From Candidatus Geothermarchaeota archaeon (GTDB lineage Archaea; Thermoproteota; Nitrososphaeria; Geothermarchaeales; JAUWBL01): a DNA stretch of 5,100 bases. Every line of letters starts with the position of its first letter. Position 1 is the stretch's first letter. The stretch spans positions 1 to 5,100 of the forward strand of contig JAUWBL010000093.1 of NCBI GenBank assembly GCA_030601715.1. Reading direction: 5' to 3'. This document shows positions 1-5,100 of the stretch, piece after piece. Made by a program: the position numbers and the translations under genes. The notes under the pieces were generated by a model. It was given only the letters and a program-made list of their open reading frames with translations. It made no database searches and had not been told where the DNA came from.

Positions 1-384
1 GCTGCCGAGCCAGAACAGTAGGACGGTGTAGGGGATGGGGATGATGATGGAGGATGCGCCTAGGAAGCTCACCGCGGCAATCCCTCCGTATCTAACTGTA
101 GGATCCATTTCCCGGAGCCAAGCTTCGAGATCGAGCTGTCCTAGGGCGCCCTGCAACGATTCCCCGAGGACCAATCCCTTGAAGGCGTCTTGGTAGTCGT
201 GCATGAACCATGTCACGCCGACGACCACGAGTGGGATTCCTGCTCGACGTTTCCTGAGGAGGACTCCTACGACCATGAGCACAGCCCCGTAGACCCAGTG
301 GTGGAAGGGTCGATACAGTATCAGTTTGGAGAGGTACAGGTCCCACAGGACGAGGGGGATCAACCCCAAGACAAGGGAGGCCAT
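1..384 (-). CDS. Multi-pass membrane protein with VTT/DedA-like segment (partial)
   Basis: The minus-strand frame is open from an ATG at 384 to the window edge (128 residues seen, C-terminus missing). Hydrophobic segments lie at about residues 2-23, 30-43, 49-61 and 100-128, with a basic patch RKRR at 44-47 between the second and third. The last segment includes GASSIIIPIPY (109-119). A proline-containing re-entrant-like stretch of this kind is typical of the start of the VTT (SNARE-associated Golgi/DedA) domain, whose members act in lipid scrambling or transport; that assignment is a recognition call on a partial domain. His28-His29 and His62-Asp63 sit at the ends of the N-terminal helices, outside the VTT-like part. 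I chose ATG 384 because GGAGG (395-391) lies 6 bases before it. The frame also extends upstream to GTG 435 or GTG 441, adding an Arg-rich leader, with a stop four codons before GTG 441. It lies 151 bases downstream of the DUF1844 gene on the same strand, so co-transcription is likely. Confidence 0.6.
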   Translation of the reverse strand, partial: MASLVLGLIPLVLWDLYLSKLILYRPFHHWVYGAVLMVVGVLLRKRRAGIPLVVVGVTWFMHDYQDAFKGLVLGESLQGALGQLDLEAWLREMDPTVRYGGIAAVSFLGASSIIIPIPYTVLLFWLGS

Positions 385-535
385 TATGATCCTCCATCGA
401 TCCCGGAGCCAAACTCGGATGCGTGACAGCTCCACGGTCACGTCAACTACTCACGAAGCACCTCATGATCAGTCGAGGTTTTTTTCCGCCGGTCTGGGCC
501 ACTTCCACAAATCCCGCCTTTCGGAAAGCATCCTT

Positions 536-880
536 CTAATCCTGGTTCATCTGTCTGGCGAAGTTGATCTGGAGGTCCGCCAGCAGGCTGCTGAGCTTGT
601 CCCCCTCATCATCAGGGATGTGAGGTTTCAGCTTCTCCACCAAGAACGCTACGGTGTCGACGGCCACGCGGGCTCGGTCGGAATCCTTCTTGATCTCGTC
701 GCTGCCCGGGGCGGTCCTGAGGCCCATGTGGTGCCAGGCCTGGGTGCTGAGGATCTGGATGAACAGCCCGAGCAGGCTGTAGGTGTCTACTGTGGATAGA
801 TCCACGAGGGCGGGACCCTCCTCAGCCGCCTCCCTCGCCTCTTCTCCCTTCTCCTCCTCTCCCATCCTCTCTCCGGTCAT
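536..880 (-). CDS. DUF1844 family protein
   Basis: This 114-residue protein of unknown biochemical function has an acidic, low-complexity N-terminus (about residues 7-22, rich in Glu) followed by a DUF1844-type core. Diagnostic stretches are DTYSLLGLFIQIL (32-44), QAWHHMGL (47-54), the EIKKDSDRARVAVDTVAFLVE helix (62-82) and the final LLADLQINFA (99-108). Family members are small, mostly helical, and found mainly in bacteria, with some in archaea; no reaction is known. The start at ATG 880 is supported by GGAG 9 bases upstream; an internal ATG at residue 6 also has a purine-rich lead (GGAGAGAGG) and cannot be excluded. There is no T-rich tract or hairpin after the stop, which suggests the transcript continues into the membrane-protein gene downstream. 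Family assignment is from sequence pattern recognition, not a profile search. Confidence 0.85.
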   Translation of the reverse strand: MTGERMGEEEKGEEAREAAEEGPALVDLSTVDTYSLLGLFIQILSTQAWHHMGLRTAPGSDEIKKDSDRARVAVDTVAFLVEKLKPHIPDDEGDKLSSLLADLQINFARQMNQD

Positions 881-895
881 TCTACTGTCTCCGAT

Positions 896-930
896 ACCTG
901 ATTGGTGTGATGTCCAACATGTTAAATCCG
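896..930 (-). promoter_or_regulatory. Putative TATA-box promoter of the DUF1844 gene
   Basis: Read on the minus strand, an AT-rich GATTTAAC element is centred near 925 in otherwise GC-rich DNA. An archaeal TATA box this far out predicts a transcript start near 900, giving a leader of about 20 bases that still contains the GGAG ribosome binding site before ATG 880. The geometry is self-consistent but the box is short and no transcript data exist. Its edge overlaps one of the two CAACATGT boxes described separately. Confidence 0.35.
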
Positions 931-943
931 GACCTCAACATGT
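915..943. promoter_or_regulatory. Paired CAACATGT boxes, possible operator
   Basis: CAACATGT occurs at 915-922 and again at 936-943. The core ACATGT is a perfect palindrome in each copy, and the first extends to AACATGTT (916-923). The two centres are 21 bases apart, two helical turns, so they face the same side of the DNA. They bracket the TATA-like box of the minus-strand DUF1844 gene, so a dimeric repressor bound to both could block TBP/TFB. Regulation is inference from position; no regulator gene is in the window. Confidence 0.3.
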
Positions 944-1027
944 GATGAGTCGGCTGGTTTCAAGATCTTGAGATGATCACAGGTTCTTGGATCGAAGTCC
1001 TACCCCTACGCGCCCCTGGATGTCATC

Positions 1028-1099
1028 ATGGTCGACGACGCCAAGACAGCGGACATCCCCGTTGGAACCGCTTTGATATGCATCCGTGTTGAAGTTTAG
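1028..1099 (+). other. Short open frame before the amidohydrolase (doubtful)
   Basis: A frame open from 977 to a TAG at 1097-1099 contains an ATG at 1028, giving a 23-residue product beginning MVDDAKTADIPVG. It ends one base before the preferred amidohydrolase ATG (1101). The wobble bases are G/C-rich like the real genes, and GGATG sits about 5 bases before the ATG. It could be a leader peptide, the tail of a decayed gene, or chance; I do not recognise the sequence. It competes with the leaderless-promoter reading of the same DNA. Confidence 0.15.
1071..1080 (+). promoter_or_regulatory. Putative TATA box of the amidohydrolase gene
   Basis: CTTTGATATG is an AT-rich patch centred near 1076, 25 bases before the ATG at 1101. 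Archaeal TATA boxes centre about 26 bases before the transcript start, so this spacing would give a leaderless or near-leaderless mRNA starting at that ATG. That fits the lack of a well-spaced ribosome binding site. The match to a TTTATA-type consensus is imperfect. Confidence 0.35.
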
Positions 1100-1100
1100 G

Positions 1101-2711
1101 ATGAGTAGTTTGTCTCTGAAATCCGACCTGGTCGTTGTCAACGCCGAAGTTGTGTCCCTAGACGAGGATGGCTCTGTAGCTGAGGCCGTAGCCATTCGTA
1201 ACGGTGTCATAGTCTATGTTGGCGACAACGCTAGAATCGAGAGATTCACGGGTTCTGAAACCGAGATTCTGGACGCCCGAGGACACGCTCTGGTGCCAGG
1301 TCTGATAGACAGCCACATCCATCTCATCTGGTTCGGCTTCGCCCTCCACCGCCTCGACTTCAGAGAGGTTGATTCCATCGAGAACTTGAAGAAGGCCGTA
1401 GCCAGCAAAGCCGGAGAGCTGGAAGACGGCGAGTGGATCCTCGGAGCAGGGTGGGACCAAGAGAGATTCAAGGAAGAAAGGTATCCCAATCGGTGGGACC
1501 TGGACGAGGCAGCTCCCAGACACCCGGTGTTGCTCCACAGAGTATGCAGTCACATAGGGGTAGCTAACTCGTCAGCCTTAGAACTTCTCGGGATCTCTGA
1601 GGAGACACCCGATCCTCCGGGAGGAACGATAGACCGAAACAAGGATACAGGTCAACCCACTGGCATCCTACGCGAGACAGCCATGGAGGAAGGCATGGAG
1701 AAGGTGCCACCTCCTAGCCCTGAGGATTACGTAGAGGCAGCGGTTAATGCCTTGCAGTTCGCAGCTAGCCGTGGCTTGACTACCCTGCATTTCGTCTCAG
1801 TTACCCCGGAGGAACTCAGAGCGTGCCAAGAACTGCACCGACGCGGCCAACTGCCAGTCCGCCTGCGCCTCTACCTCTGGGTGGATTGGGCGGATTCCAT
1901 GGTTGAACTTGGGGTGGAGAGGGGGCTGGGCGACGACTGGCTGAGGATCCAAGGAGTCAAGCTGTATGTTGACGGGTCTCTTGGAGCCAGAACAGCTCTG
2001 ATGAGGGAGCCGTACTCTGACGAGCCTGACAACCTCGGAATGGCTAGGCTGGAGAAGGAAGAGCTGGAGAGAATTGTAAAGAAGACGGACCGAGCGGGTC
2101 TGCAGCTCGCCATCCACGGCATCGGAGACAGAGGTGTGGAGTGGGCCCTAGACGCCTTGGAGAAGGTGACAGGAAAGGGTGGCAATCCGTTGCGGCACAG
2201 GGTGGAGCACGCCTCGGTCTTGGCTCCCGACCTGATAGAGCGCATGGCCCAAAACGGCATCTTGGCTACGGTGCAGCCTCGCTTCATCATCTCTGACTTT
2301 TGGACCGTCGACAGGGTGGGTGAGGAGAGGGCTAGGTGGGTATATCCATTCAAGACGATGCTGGCCAGCGGCGTCAGAACGTCCTTCAGCTCCGATTGCC
2401 CCGTGGACCCTTTGGACCCCATATACCAGATGTACTCCGCCATAGGCAGAGGAGGAAAGGAGGGAATCGAAGCCTACAAGCTCACCAAGAAGGAAGCGGT
2501 GAGCGCCAAGGAAGCCTTGAGACTCTACACGGTGGCTGGAGCCTATGCAGCCCACGATGAAAACCGTCTAGGCTCCATAGAGGTAGGGAAGTTGGCGGAT
2601 ATGGTGCTTCTCTCAGGGAACCCCCTCGAAACGAGCTTGGACGACTTCCTTGACACAGAGGTCCTGGCCACCATCGTGGGTGGCAAGATAGTGTACCGAC
2701 ATAGAAACTAG
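1101..2711 (+). CDS. YtcJ-type metal-dependent amidohydrolase (Amidohydro_3 family)
   Basis: A 536-residue enzyme of the amidohydrolase superfamily, complete and of usual length for the YtcJ/N-substituted formamide deformylase-like group (about 520-560). Seen in order, counted from ATG 1101: an N-terminal beta-sandwich strand set (residues 9-60); PGLIDSHIH with the metal-binding His72 and His74; VKLYVDGSLG with Lys287 and the family's DGS signature; AIHGIGDRG with His339; RHRVEHA with His370; FSSDCPVDP with catalytic Asp432; and a C-terminal GSIEVGKLADMVLLSGNP strand (491-509) that completes the sandwich. All expected metal and catalytic positions are present, so it should be active. It probably acts in the cytoplasm, as no signal peptide is seen. 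The substrate is not predictable, since characterised relatives hydrolyse formamides or other amides and most are unstudied. A GTG at 1086 would add five residues but has no ribosome binding site. ATG 1101 sits 25 bases after a TATA-like box, suggesting a leaderless message. Ser-Asp-Cys replaces the more common Ser-Asp-Trp at the catalytic Asp, an acceptable variation. Confidence 0.93.
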   Translation: MSSLSLKSDLVVVNAEVVSLDEDGSVAEAVAIRNGVIVYVGDNARIERFTGSETEILDARGHALVPGLIDSHIHLIWFGFALHRLDFREVDSIENLKKAVASKAGELEDGEWILGAGWDQERFKEERYPNRWDLDEAAPRHPVLLHRVCSHIGVANSSALELLGISEETPDPPGGTIDRNKDTGQPTGILRETAMEEGMEKVPPPSPEDYVEAAVNALQFAASRGLTTLHFVSVTPEELRACQELHRRGQLPVRLRLYLWVDWADSMVELGVERGLGDDWLRIQGVKLYVDGSLGARTALMREPYSDEPDNLGMARLEKEELERIVKKTDRAGLQLAIHGIGDRGVEWALDALEKVTGKGGNPLRHRVEHASVLAPDLIERMAQNGILATVQPRFIISDFWTVDRVGEERARWVYPFKTMLASGVRTSFSSDCPVDPLDPIYQMYSAIGRGGKEGIEAYKLTKKEAVSAKEALRLYTVAGAYAAHDENRLGSIEVGKLADMVLLSGNPLETSLDDFLDTEVLATIVGGKIVYRHRN

Positions 2712-2897
2712 GCTGATGAATCGCGAGACACCCCAGACCAGGGTTCCACCCACATCGCTTCAATGGGTAGGGACGCGCTGTTTATCGGTGATTTGATGCA
2801 GCACGCTGTGCAGTACACTGAGCCTGACTGGGAGAGCGTATCCACGTGGCAGAATAAGCGCCCTGATCAAGCTAATTTTGAGGAGGCTTCCACATGA
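2712..2897 (+). pseudogene. Fragment of a metallo-beta-lactamase-fold hydrolase
   Basis: Directly after the amidohydrolase TAG, in the same frame, 61 sense codons run to a TGA at 2895-2897. The segment GSTHIASMGRDALFIGDLMQ followed by HAVQYTEPDWESV resembles the C-terminal half of MBL-fold hydrolases of the lactonase-like type. In those proteins a [T]PG(S/H)-x-H-I strand is followed by an ALFxGD(L/V)MHHPxQ stretch holding the bridging metal Asp, then a P-(D/E)-W segment and a DQA. Here the Gly-Asp (2790s) and DQA are kept. The N-terminal HxHxDH half, the PGHTPG histidine (now TPDQG) and the last metal His are absent, so it cannot be a working enzyme. An ATG at 2763 could give a 44-residue peptide whose TGA overlaps the next gene's start as ATGA. 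The last codons coincide with that gene's ribosome binding site, where the resemblance ends. Recognition is from memory of the family, with no search run. Confidence 0.55.
2880..2886 (+). promoter_or_regulatory. Ribosome binding site of the DapA-like gene
   Basis: GAGGAGG lies 7 bases before ATG 2894, close to the best complement of the 16S rRNA 3' end and the strongest such site in the window. It fixes the start of the DapA-like gene. It also lies inside the tail of the hydrolase fragment's frame, so leftover translation of that frame could influence initiation. Confidence 0.8.
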
Positions 2898-3886
2898 AAC
2901 CACACGAGTTTAGGGAGAAGTGTAGAGGCATACTGCCGGTGCAGTTCTGCCCGTATACGAAGGACCGCAGGTCTGTGGATCTCGAGGCCTTAGAGACCAA
3001 CACCCGGTTCTTGGTTGATTTCGCCAAGACAGGAGATAAAGACCTAGTTATGCTAACGAACGGCAGCACCACAGAATTCTATGCGAACTCCATCGAGGAG
3101 CAGAAGAGCGTCATCAGAACCGTTGTTGATACCGTTAGCGGAGCCATACCTGTGATCGCCGGAGTATCACAGGCCGGCACAGCACAAACCATCAGAATGG
3201 CTAAATACGCCGAGGAAGCAGGCGCAGACTGCGTCATAGCGGTTACGCCCTACTACCACACGCCCTTCAAGGAGGGACTCTACCAACACTACAAGGGAAT
3301 AGCCGAGGCAGTAGACATAGGCGTCATAGTTTACAACAACCCAGCTGTCTCAGCGGCGAACATCGATCCCGAGCTGACGGCGAGGCTGTCCAAGATCGAC
3401 AACATCGTGGCCCTAAAAGACAACACCCCTCTCCCAACAGAATGGTTCTCGAAGACCAGACTCGTCAGACCAGAGGACATGGCCCTCTGCATCGGGACGG
3501 GTGAGGTCAACTATGTGGCCGCAGCAGCCTTCGGATTCAGGTACAAGAGCTTCGTAACCAACCTCGCAAACTACGCACCACAGCTAAGCTACGCGGTCTA
3601 TGAGGCAGTGGAAAAGGAAAGGGACTTCGCGAAAGCTAATGGGTTGCTGCTGACCACAATCGCGCCGATACGAACCCTCATTAGTAAGTTTACGGAAAGA
3701 CGAACAAAGATCTCTATTCTGCCATCCGGCTACGGAGGAACGTTCATATACCAAGCAGTAGGCAAAGCAGCGATGGATCTAATTGAAGGACTGTATGGGG
3801 GTCCATGCAGACTACCCATGGAAGAGCTAACAGACGCGGAAAAACCGGAACTCGAAGCGGTACTAAGAGAAATAGGCATACTCTAG
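2894..3886 (+). CDS. DapA/NanA-superfamily Schiff-base aldolase or lyase
   Basis: A complete 330-residue (beta/alpha)8-barrel class I aldolase/lyase, somewhat longer than the usual 290-310. Seen: NGSTTEFY (56-63) at the position of the family's GTTGE loop; AGADCVIAVTPYYHTP (109-124), with the Tyr pair and a following EGLYQHY typical of the family; VIVYNNP (144-150) with the proton-shuttle Tyr147; and IVALKDNT (171-178) with the Schiff-base Lys175. These support reversible aldol cleavage or condensation, or dehydration, on a 2-keto acid through a lysine imine. True 4-hydroxy-tetrahydrodipicolinate synthases carry an Arg just after the YNxP motif that binds the dicarboxylate; here YNNPAVSAANI has none, and Thr60 replaces the Gly of GTTGE. 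I therefore infer a different substrate and do not assign lysine biosynthesis. GAGGAGG 7 bases upstream sets the start. It lies 182 bases after the amidohydrolase on the same strand, with only a gene fragment between, so the two may share a catabolic pathway or transcript. Confidence 0.9.
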   Translation: MKPHEFREKCRGILPVQFCPYTKDRRSVDLEALETNTRFLVDFAKTGDKDLVMLTNGSTTEFYANSIEEQKSVIRTVVDTVSGAIPVIAGVSQAGTAQTIRMAKYAEEAGADCVIAVTPYYHTPFKEGLYQHYKGIAEAVDIGVIVYNNPAVSAANIDPELTARLSKIDNIVALKDNTPLPTEWFSKTRLVRPEDMALCIGTGEVNYVAAAAFGFRYKSFVTNLANYAPQLSYAVYEAVEKERDFAKANGLLLTTIAPIRTLISKFTERRTKISILPSGYGGTFIYQAVGKAAMDLIEGLYGGPCRLPMEELTDAEKPELEAVLREIGIL

Positions 3887-3916
3887 AACCGAGCTGTTAC
3901 AGTTCACACGATGCTC

Positions 3917-3940
3917 ACTAGGTACTGCCTTGTTCCTAGT
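3917..3940 (+). terminator. Short hairpin after the DapA-like gene
   Basis: ACTAGG (3917-3922) pairs with CCTAGT (3935-3940), with two more pairs after one mismatch and a 6-base loop. It begins 31 bases after the DapA-like stop. There is no strong T tract after it, only a mildly T-rich stretch, so it may be a 3'-end structure or chance rather than a true terminator. Confidence 0.25.
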
Positions 3941-4016
3941 CGAAGTATCTATCTTAGGTCTTTGGGTTGGCTCTCGTCGGGTGTGAAGGTCCGAGTGCAG
4001 TGACACAACTCAACCT

Positions 4017-4157
4017 TTAGCAACCTAGGCCGAGAAGCCCCAGCATGATAATAACTCCGCCGAGGGCGCCGACCATCCCCAATCCCGGCATCTTCAGCTT
4101 GAAGGACTTCTTGCCTCCGAGGAAGGTGGACTTTCGCCCGGCTGAACTGATGGTAGT
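4017..4157 (-). pseudogene. Possible remnant encoding a membrane-anchor tail
   Basis: On the minus strand a frame is open for about 46 codons between a TAG (4160-4158) and a TAA (4019-4017). Its translation has a basic stretch GGKKSFKLKMPG followed by a Gly/Leu-rich hydrophobic run of about 20 residues to the end, which resembles a C-terminal membrane anchor. The only ATG before the hydrophobic run (4091) would give 24 residues, and the GGAGG on this strand is about 22 bases away, too far to serve it. With no start signal, a decayed gene tail or the antisense shadow of the plus-strand frame are both possible. Confidence 0.2.
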
Positions 4158-4303
4158 CTACGATGCGACGTCCGCCGACCCGGACAGAAACGAGTTCGAG
4201 GTCCAACAACTTATCGAGGAATTCAGCGAATAGAAAAAGTCGACTCCAGTTCCACCAGCAGTCCCATAGGTTCTCTTTTGTGCGGCGCTTCGGAAGGTTA
4301 TCT

Positions 4304-4309
4304 GGAGAG
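4304..4309 (+). promoter_or_regulatory. Ribosome binding site deciding the TrpB2 TTG start
   Basis: GGAGAG lies 9 bases before TTG 4319. No ATG lies in this frame between 4166 and the conserved N-terminal motif of the protein, and this site makes TTG the best supported start over GTG 4280 or TTG 4343. Confidence 0.55.
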
Positions 4310-4318
4310 TTCTGCGTC

Positions 4319-5100
4319 TTGTCTCGTTCGAACCAGATCCGGTTGCCTGTGGAAGATCTACCGAAAAGGTGGTACAACATAGTTCCCGACCTCCCAGAAC
4401 CCCTTCCACCGCCGAAGGACCCCGAAGAAGGCGAATCCAGGCTAGCTATGCTGGAGAAAGTGATGATCCGGACCTGTCTCGAGCAGGATTCCTCCGACGA
4501 GAGATGGATAGACATACCGGAGGAGGTGAGGACTCTCTACATCCAGGCTGGGAGGCCCCGCCCACTAATCCGAGCTAGGAGGCTCGAACGAGTGCTACAC
4601 CTCCCTGAAGACGGGATACGGCTCTACTACAAGAGGGAGGACCTCTCCCCCACAGGGAGTCACAAGGTGAACACCGCCCTCCCCCAGTGCTACTACGCCA
4701 AGAAGGAGGGATTCGAGGGCGTCTCTACGGAGACCGGGGCGGGTCAGTGGGGCTCAGCCATGGCATACGCCAGCGCCCTCAATCAGCTCAGATGCCACAT
4801 CTTCTGGGTTAGGGCAGCCTACGACTGGAAGCCCGGGAGGCGGGTCATGATGAAGCTGTACGGAGCCGAGGTCTACCCATCTCCAAGCCCCCTGACAGAG
4901 ACCGGTCGTTCGATCCTCAAGAGAGACCCGAACCACCCGGGAAGCCTTGGGATAGCCGTAAGCGAGGGTCTAGAGTACGTCAGCACGAAGGAGGGCTATG
5001 CCTACTCCTTGGGCTCGGTGATGAACCACGTTCTGATGCACCAGACCATCATAGGGCTGGAAACGATGAAACAGTTCGAAATGGTGGACGATGAGCCCGA
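4319..5100 (+). CDS. trpB2: Tryptophan synthase beta chain, TrpB2 type (partial)
   Basis: A PLP-dependent fold-type II enzyme; the first 260 residues are seen and the rest runs off the window (family length about 430-460). It joins indole with L-serine or, as shown for some TrpB2 enzymes, O-phosphoserine, to make tryptophan. Counted from TTG 4319: the TrpB2-specific N-terminus RWYNIVPDLPEPLPPP (17-32); GRPRPL (78-83) at the usual GRPTPL; SPTGSHKVN with the PLP lysine Lys116; TETGAGQWGS with catalytic Glu138; then GSLGIAVSEG and YSLGSVMNHVLMHQT, the TrpB2-type segments. The PLP phosphate-binding Gly loop lies beyond the edge. The long N-terminus and the WYN..PDLP motif separate it from TrpB1, which pairs with TrpA; no trpA is visible, fitting the stand-alone or salvage role proposed for TrpB2. 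Start: TTG preceded by GGAGAG; the frame stays open upstream to ATG 4163 but that part is low-complexity and unlike TrpB. Arg81 in place of the usual Thr of GRPTPL is a small oddity. Confidence 0.93.
   Translation, partial: MSRSNQIRLPVEDLPKRWYNIVPDLPEPLPPPKDPEEGESRLAMLEKVMIRTCLEQDSSDERWIDIPEEVRTLYIQAGRPRPLIRARRLERVLHLPEDGIRLYYKREDLSPTGSHKVNTALPQCYYAKKEGFEGVSTETGAGQWGSAMAYASALNQLRCHIFWVRAAYDWKPGRRVMMKLYGAEVYPSPSPLTETGRSILKRDPNHPGSLGIAVSEGLEYVSTKEGYAYSLGSVMNHVLMHQTIIGLETMKQFEMVDDEP

Larger units (their letters stand above)
3887..4318. other. 432-base stretch without a convincing gene
   Basis: This gap between the DapA-like gene and TrpB2 holds a small hairpin near its start (3917-3940) and a segment (about 4020-4233) that is open in one register on both strands with G/C-rich wobble bases. 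The plus reading (ATG 4045 to TAG 4233, 62 residues) is Pro-rich at first and then ends in an acidic helix-like EFEVQQLIEEFSE. The minus reading gives a hydrophobic tail, described separately. I recognise neither; no tRNA, repeat array or T-rich terminator is seen. An AT-rich patch AATAGAAAAAG (4229-4239) could serve as a TATA element for TrpB2, but this is weak. Confidence 0.4.

Noticed and set aside
92..412. Minus-strand 106-residue frame
   Set aside because: Arg/Pro-rich, unlike any membrane protein. The overlapping frame running off the left edge has clear hydrophobic segments and a good ribosome binding site.
479..485. Run of seven T on the plus strand as a terminator
   Set aside because: It would only end plus-strand transcripts, and no plus-strand gene lies upstream; on the minus strand it is an A tract.
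326..799. Plus-strand 157-residue frame
   Set aside because: Antisense to the DUF1844 gene, which has clear family motifs.
1871..2443. Minus-strand 190-residue frame
   Set aside because: Lies entirely antisense to the amidohydrolase core motifs; Ser/Pro-rich shadow.
2741..2751. GGGT/ACCC mini-hairpin as the amidohydrolase terminator
   Set aside because: Four base pairs with a three-base loop and no T tract; likely chance.
2709..2897. In-frame TAG of the amidohydrolase as a pyrrolysine or readthrough codon, because the frame stays open for 61 codons.
   Set aside because: The protein already ends with the normal family C-terminus (VGGKIVYR), and the following codons resemble a different family, so the TAG is a true stop.
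4320..4345. GTTCGAACC as a tRNA T-loop (B box)
   Set aside because: No matching cloverleaf stems around it on either strand, and it lies within the TrpB2 reading frame.
3949..4515. Minus-strand 188-residue frame
   Set aside because: Antisense to the start of TrpB2 and rich in Arg/Ser; no family motifs.

Overview
The window looks archaeal. It has heavy use of AGG/AGA arginine and ATA isoleucine codons, and GTG or TTG starts beside clear purine-rich ribosome binding sites. There are AT-rich TATA-like boxes about 25 bases before inferred transcript starts, and a TrpB2-type tryptophan synthase beta subunit, the form typical of archaea. This is inference: no rRNA, tRNA or marker gene here fixes the lineage, and some deep-branching bacteria share several of these traits.

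Layout. The left part is on the minus strand: a DUF1844-family protein (880 to 536), then the start of a membrane protein with a VTT/DedA-like segment (384 to 1, cut by the window edge). A 220-base divergent intergenic region separates these from the plus-strand genes. It holds TATA-like boxes in both directions and a pair of CAACATGT boxes 21 bases apart that flank the minus-strand TATA-like box.

On the plus strand come a full YtcJ-type amidohydrolase (1101-2711), an apparent fragment of a metallo-beta-lactamase-fold hydrolase (2712-2897), and a full Schiff-base aldolase/lyase of the DapA/NanA superfamily (2894-3886). The lyase lacks the arginine typical of true dihydrodipicolinate synthases. 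After a 432-base stretch with no convincing gene, a TrpB2 gene begins at a TTG (4319) and runs off the right edge.

How the parts may work together. The amidohydrolase (C-N or C-O bond hydrolysis) and the DapA-like lyase (2-keto acid chemistry) lie on one strand with only the fragment between them. They could be two steps of one catabolic route, but the sequence does not show the substrate. TrpB2 would condense serine or phosphoserine with indole to give tryptophan; no trpA or other trp gene is visible. The most notable non-obvious items are the truncated hydrolase fragment, the operator-like pair and the atypical active site of the DapA-like enzyme. I see no CRISPR array, insertion sequence, tRNA, rRNA or new defence-type system.
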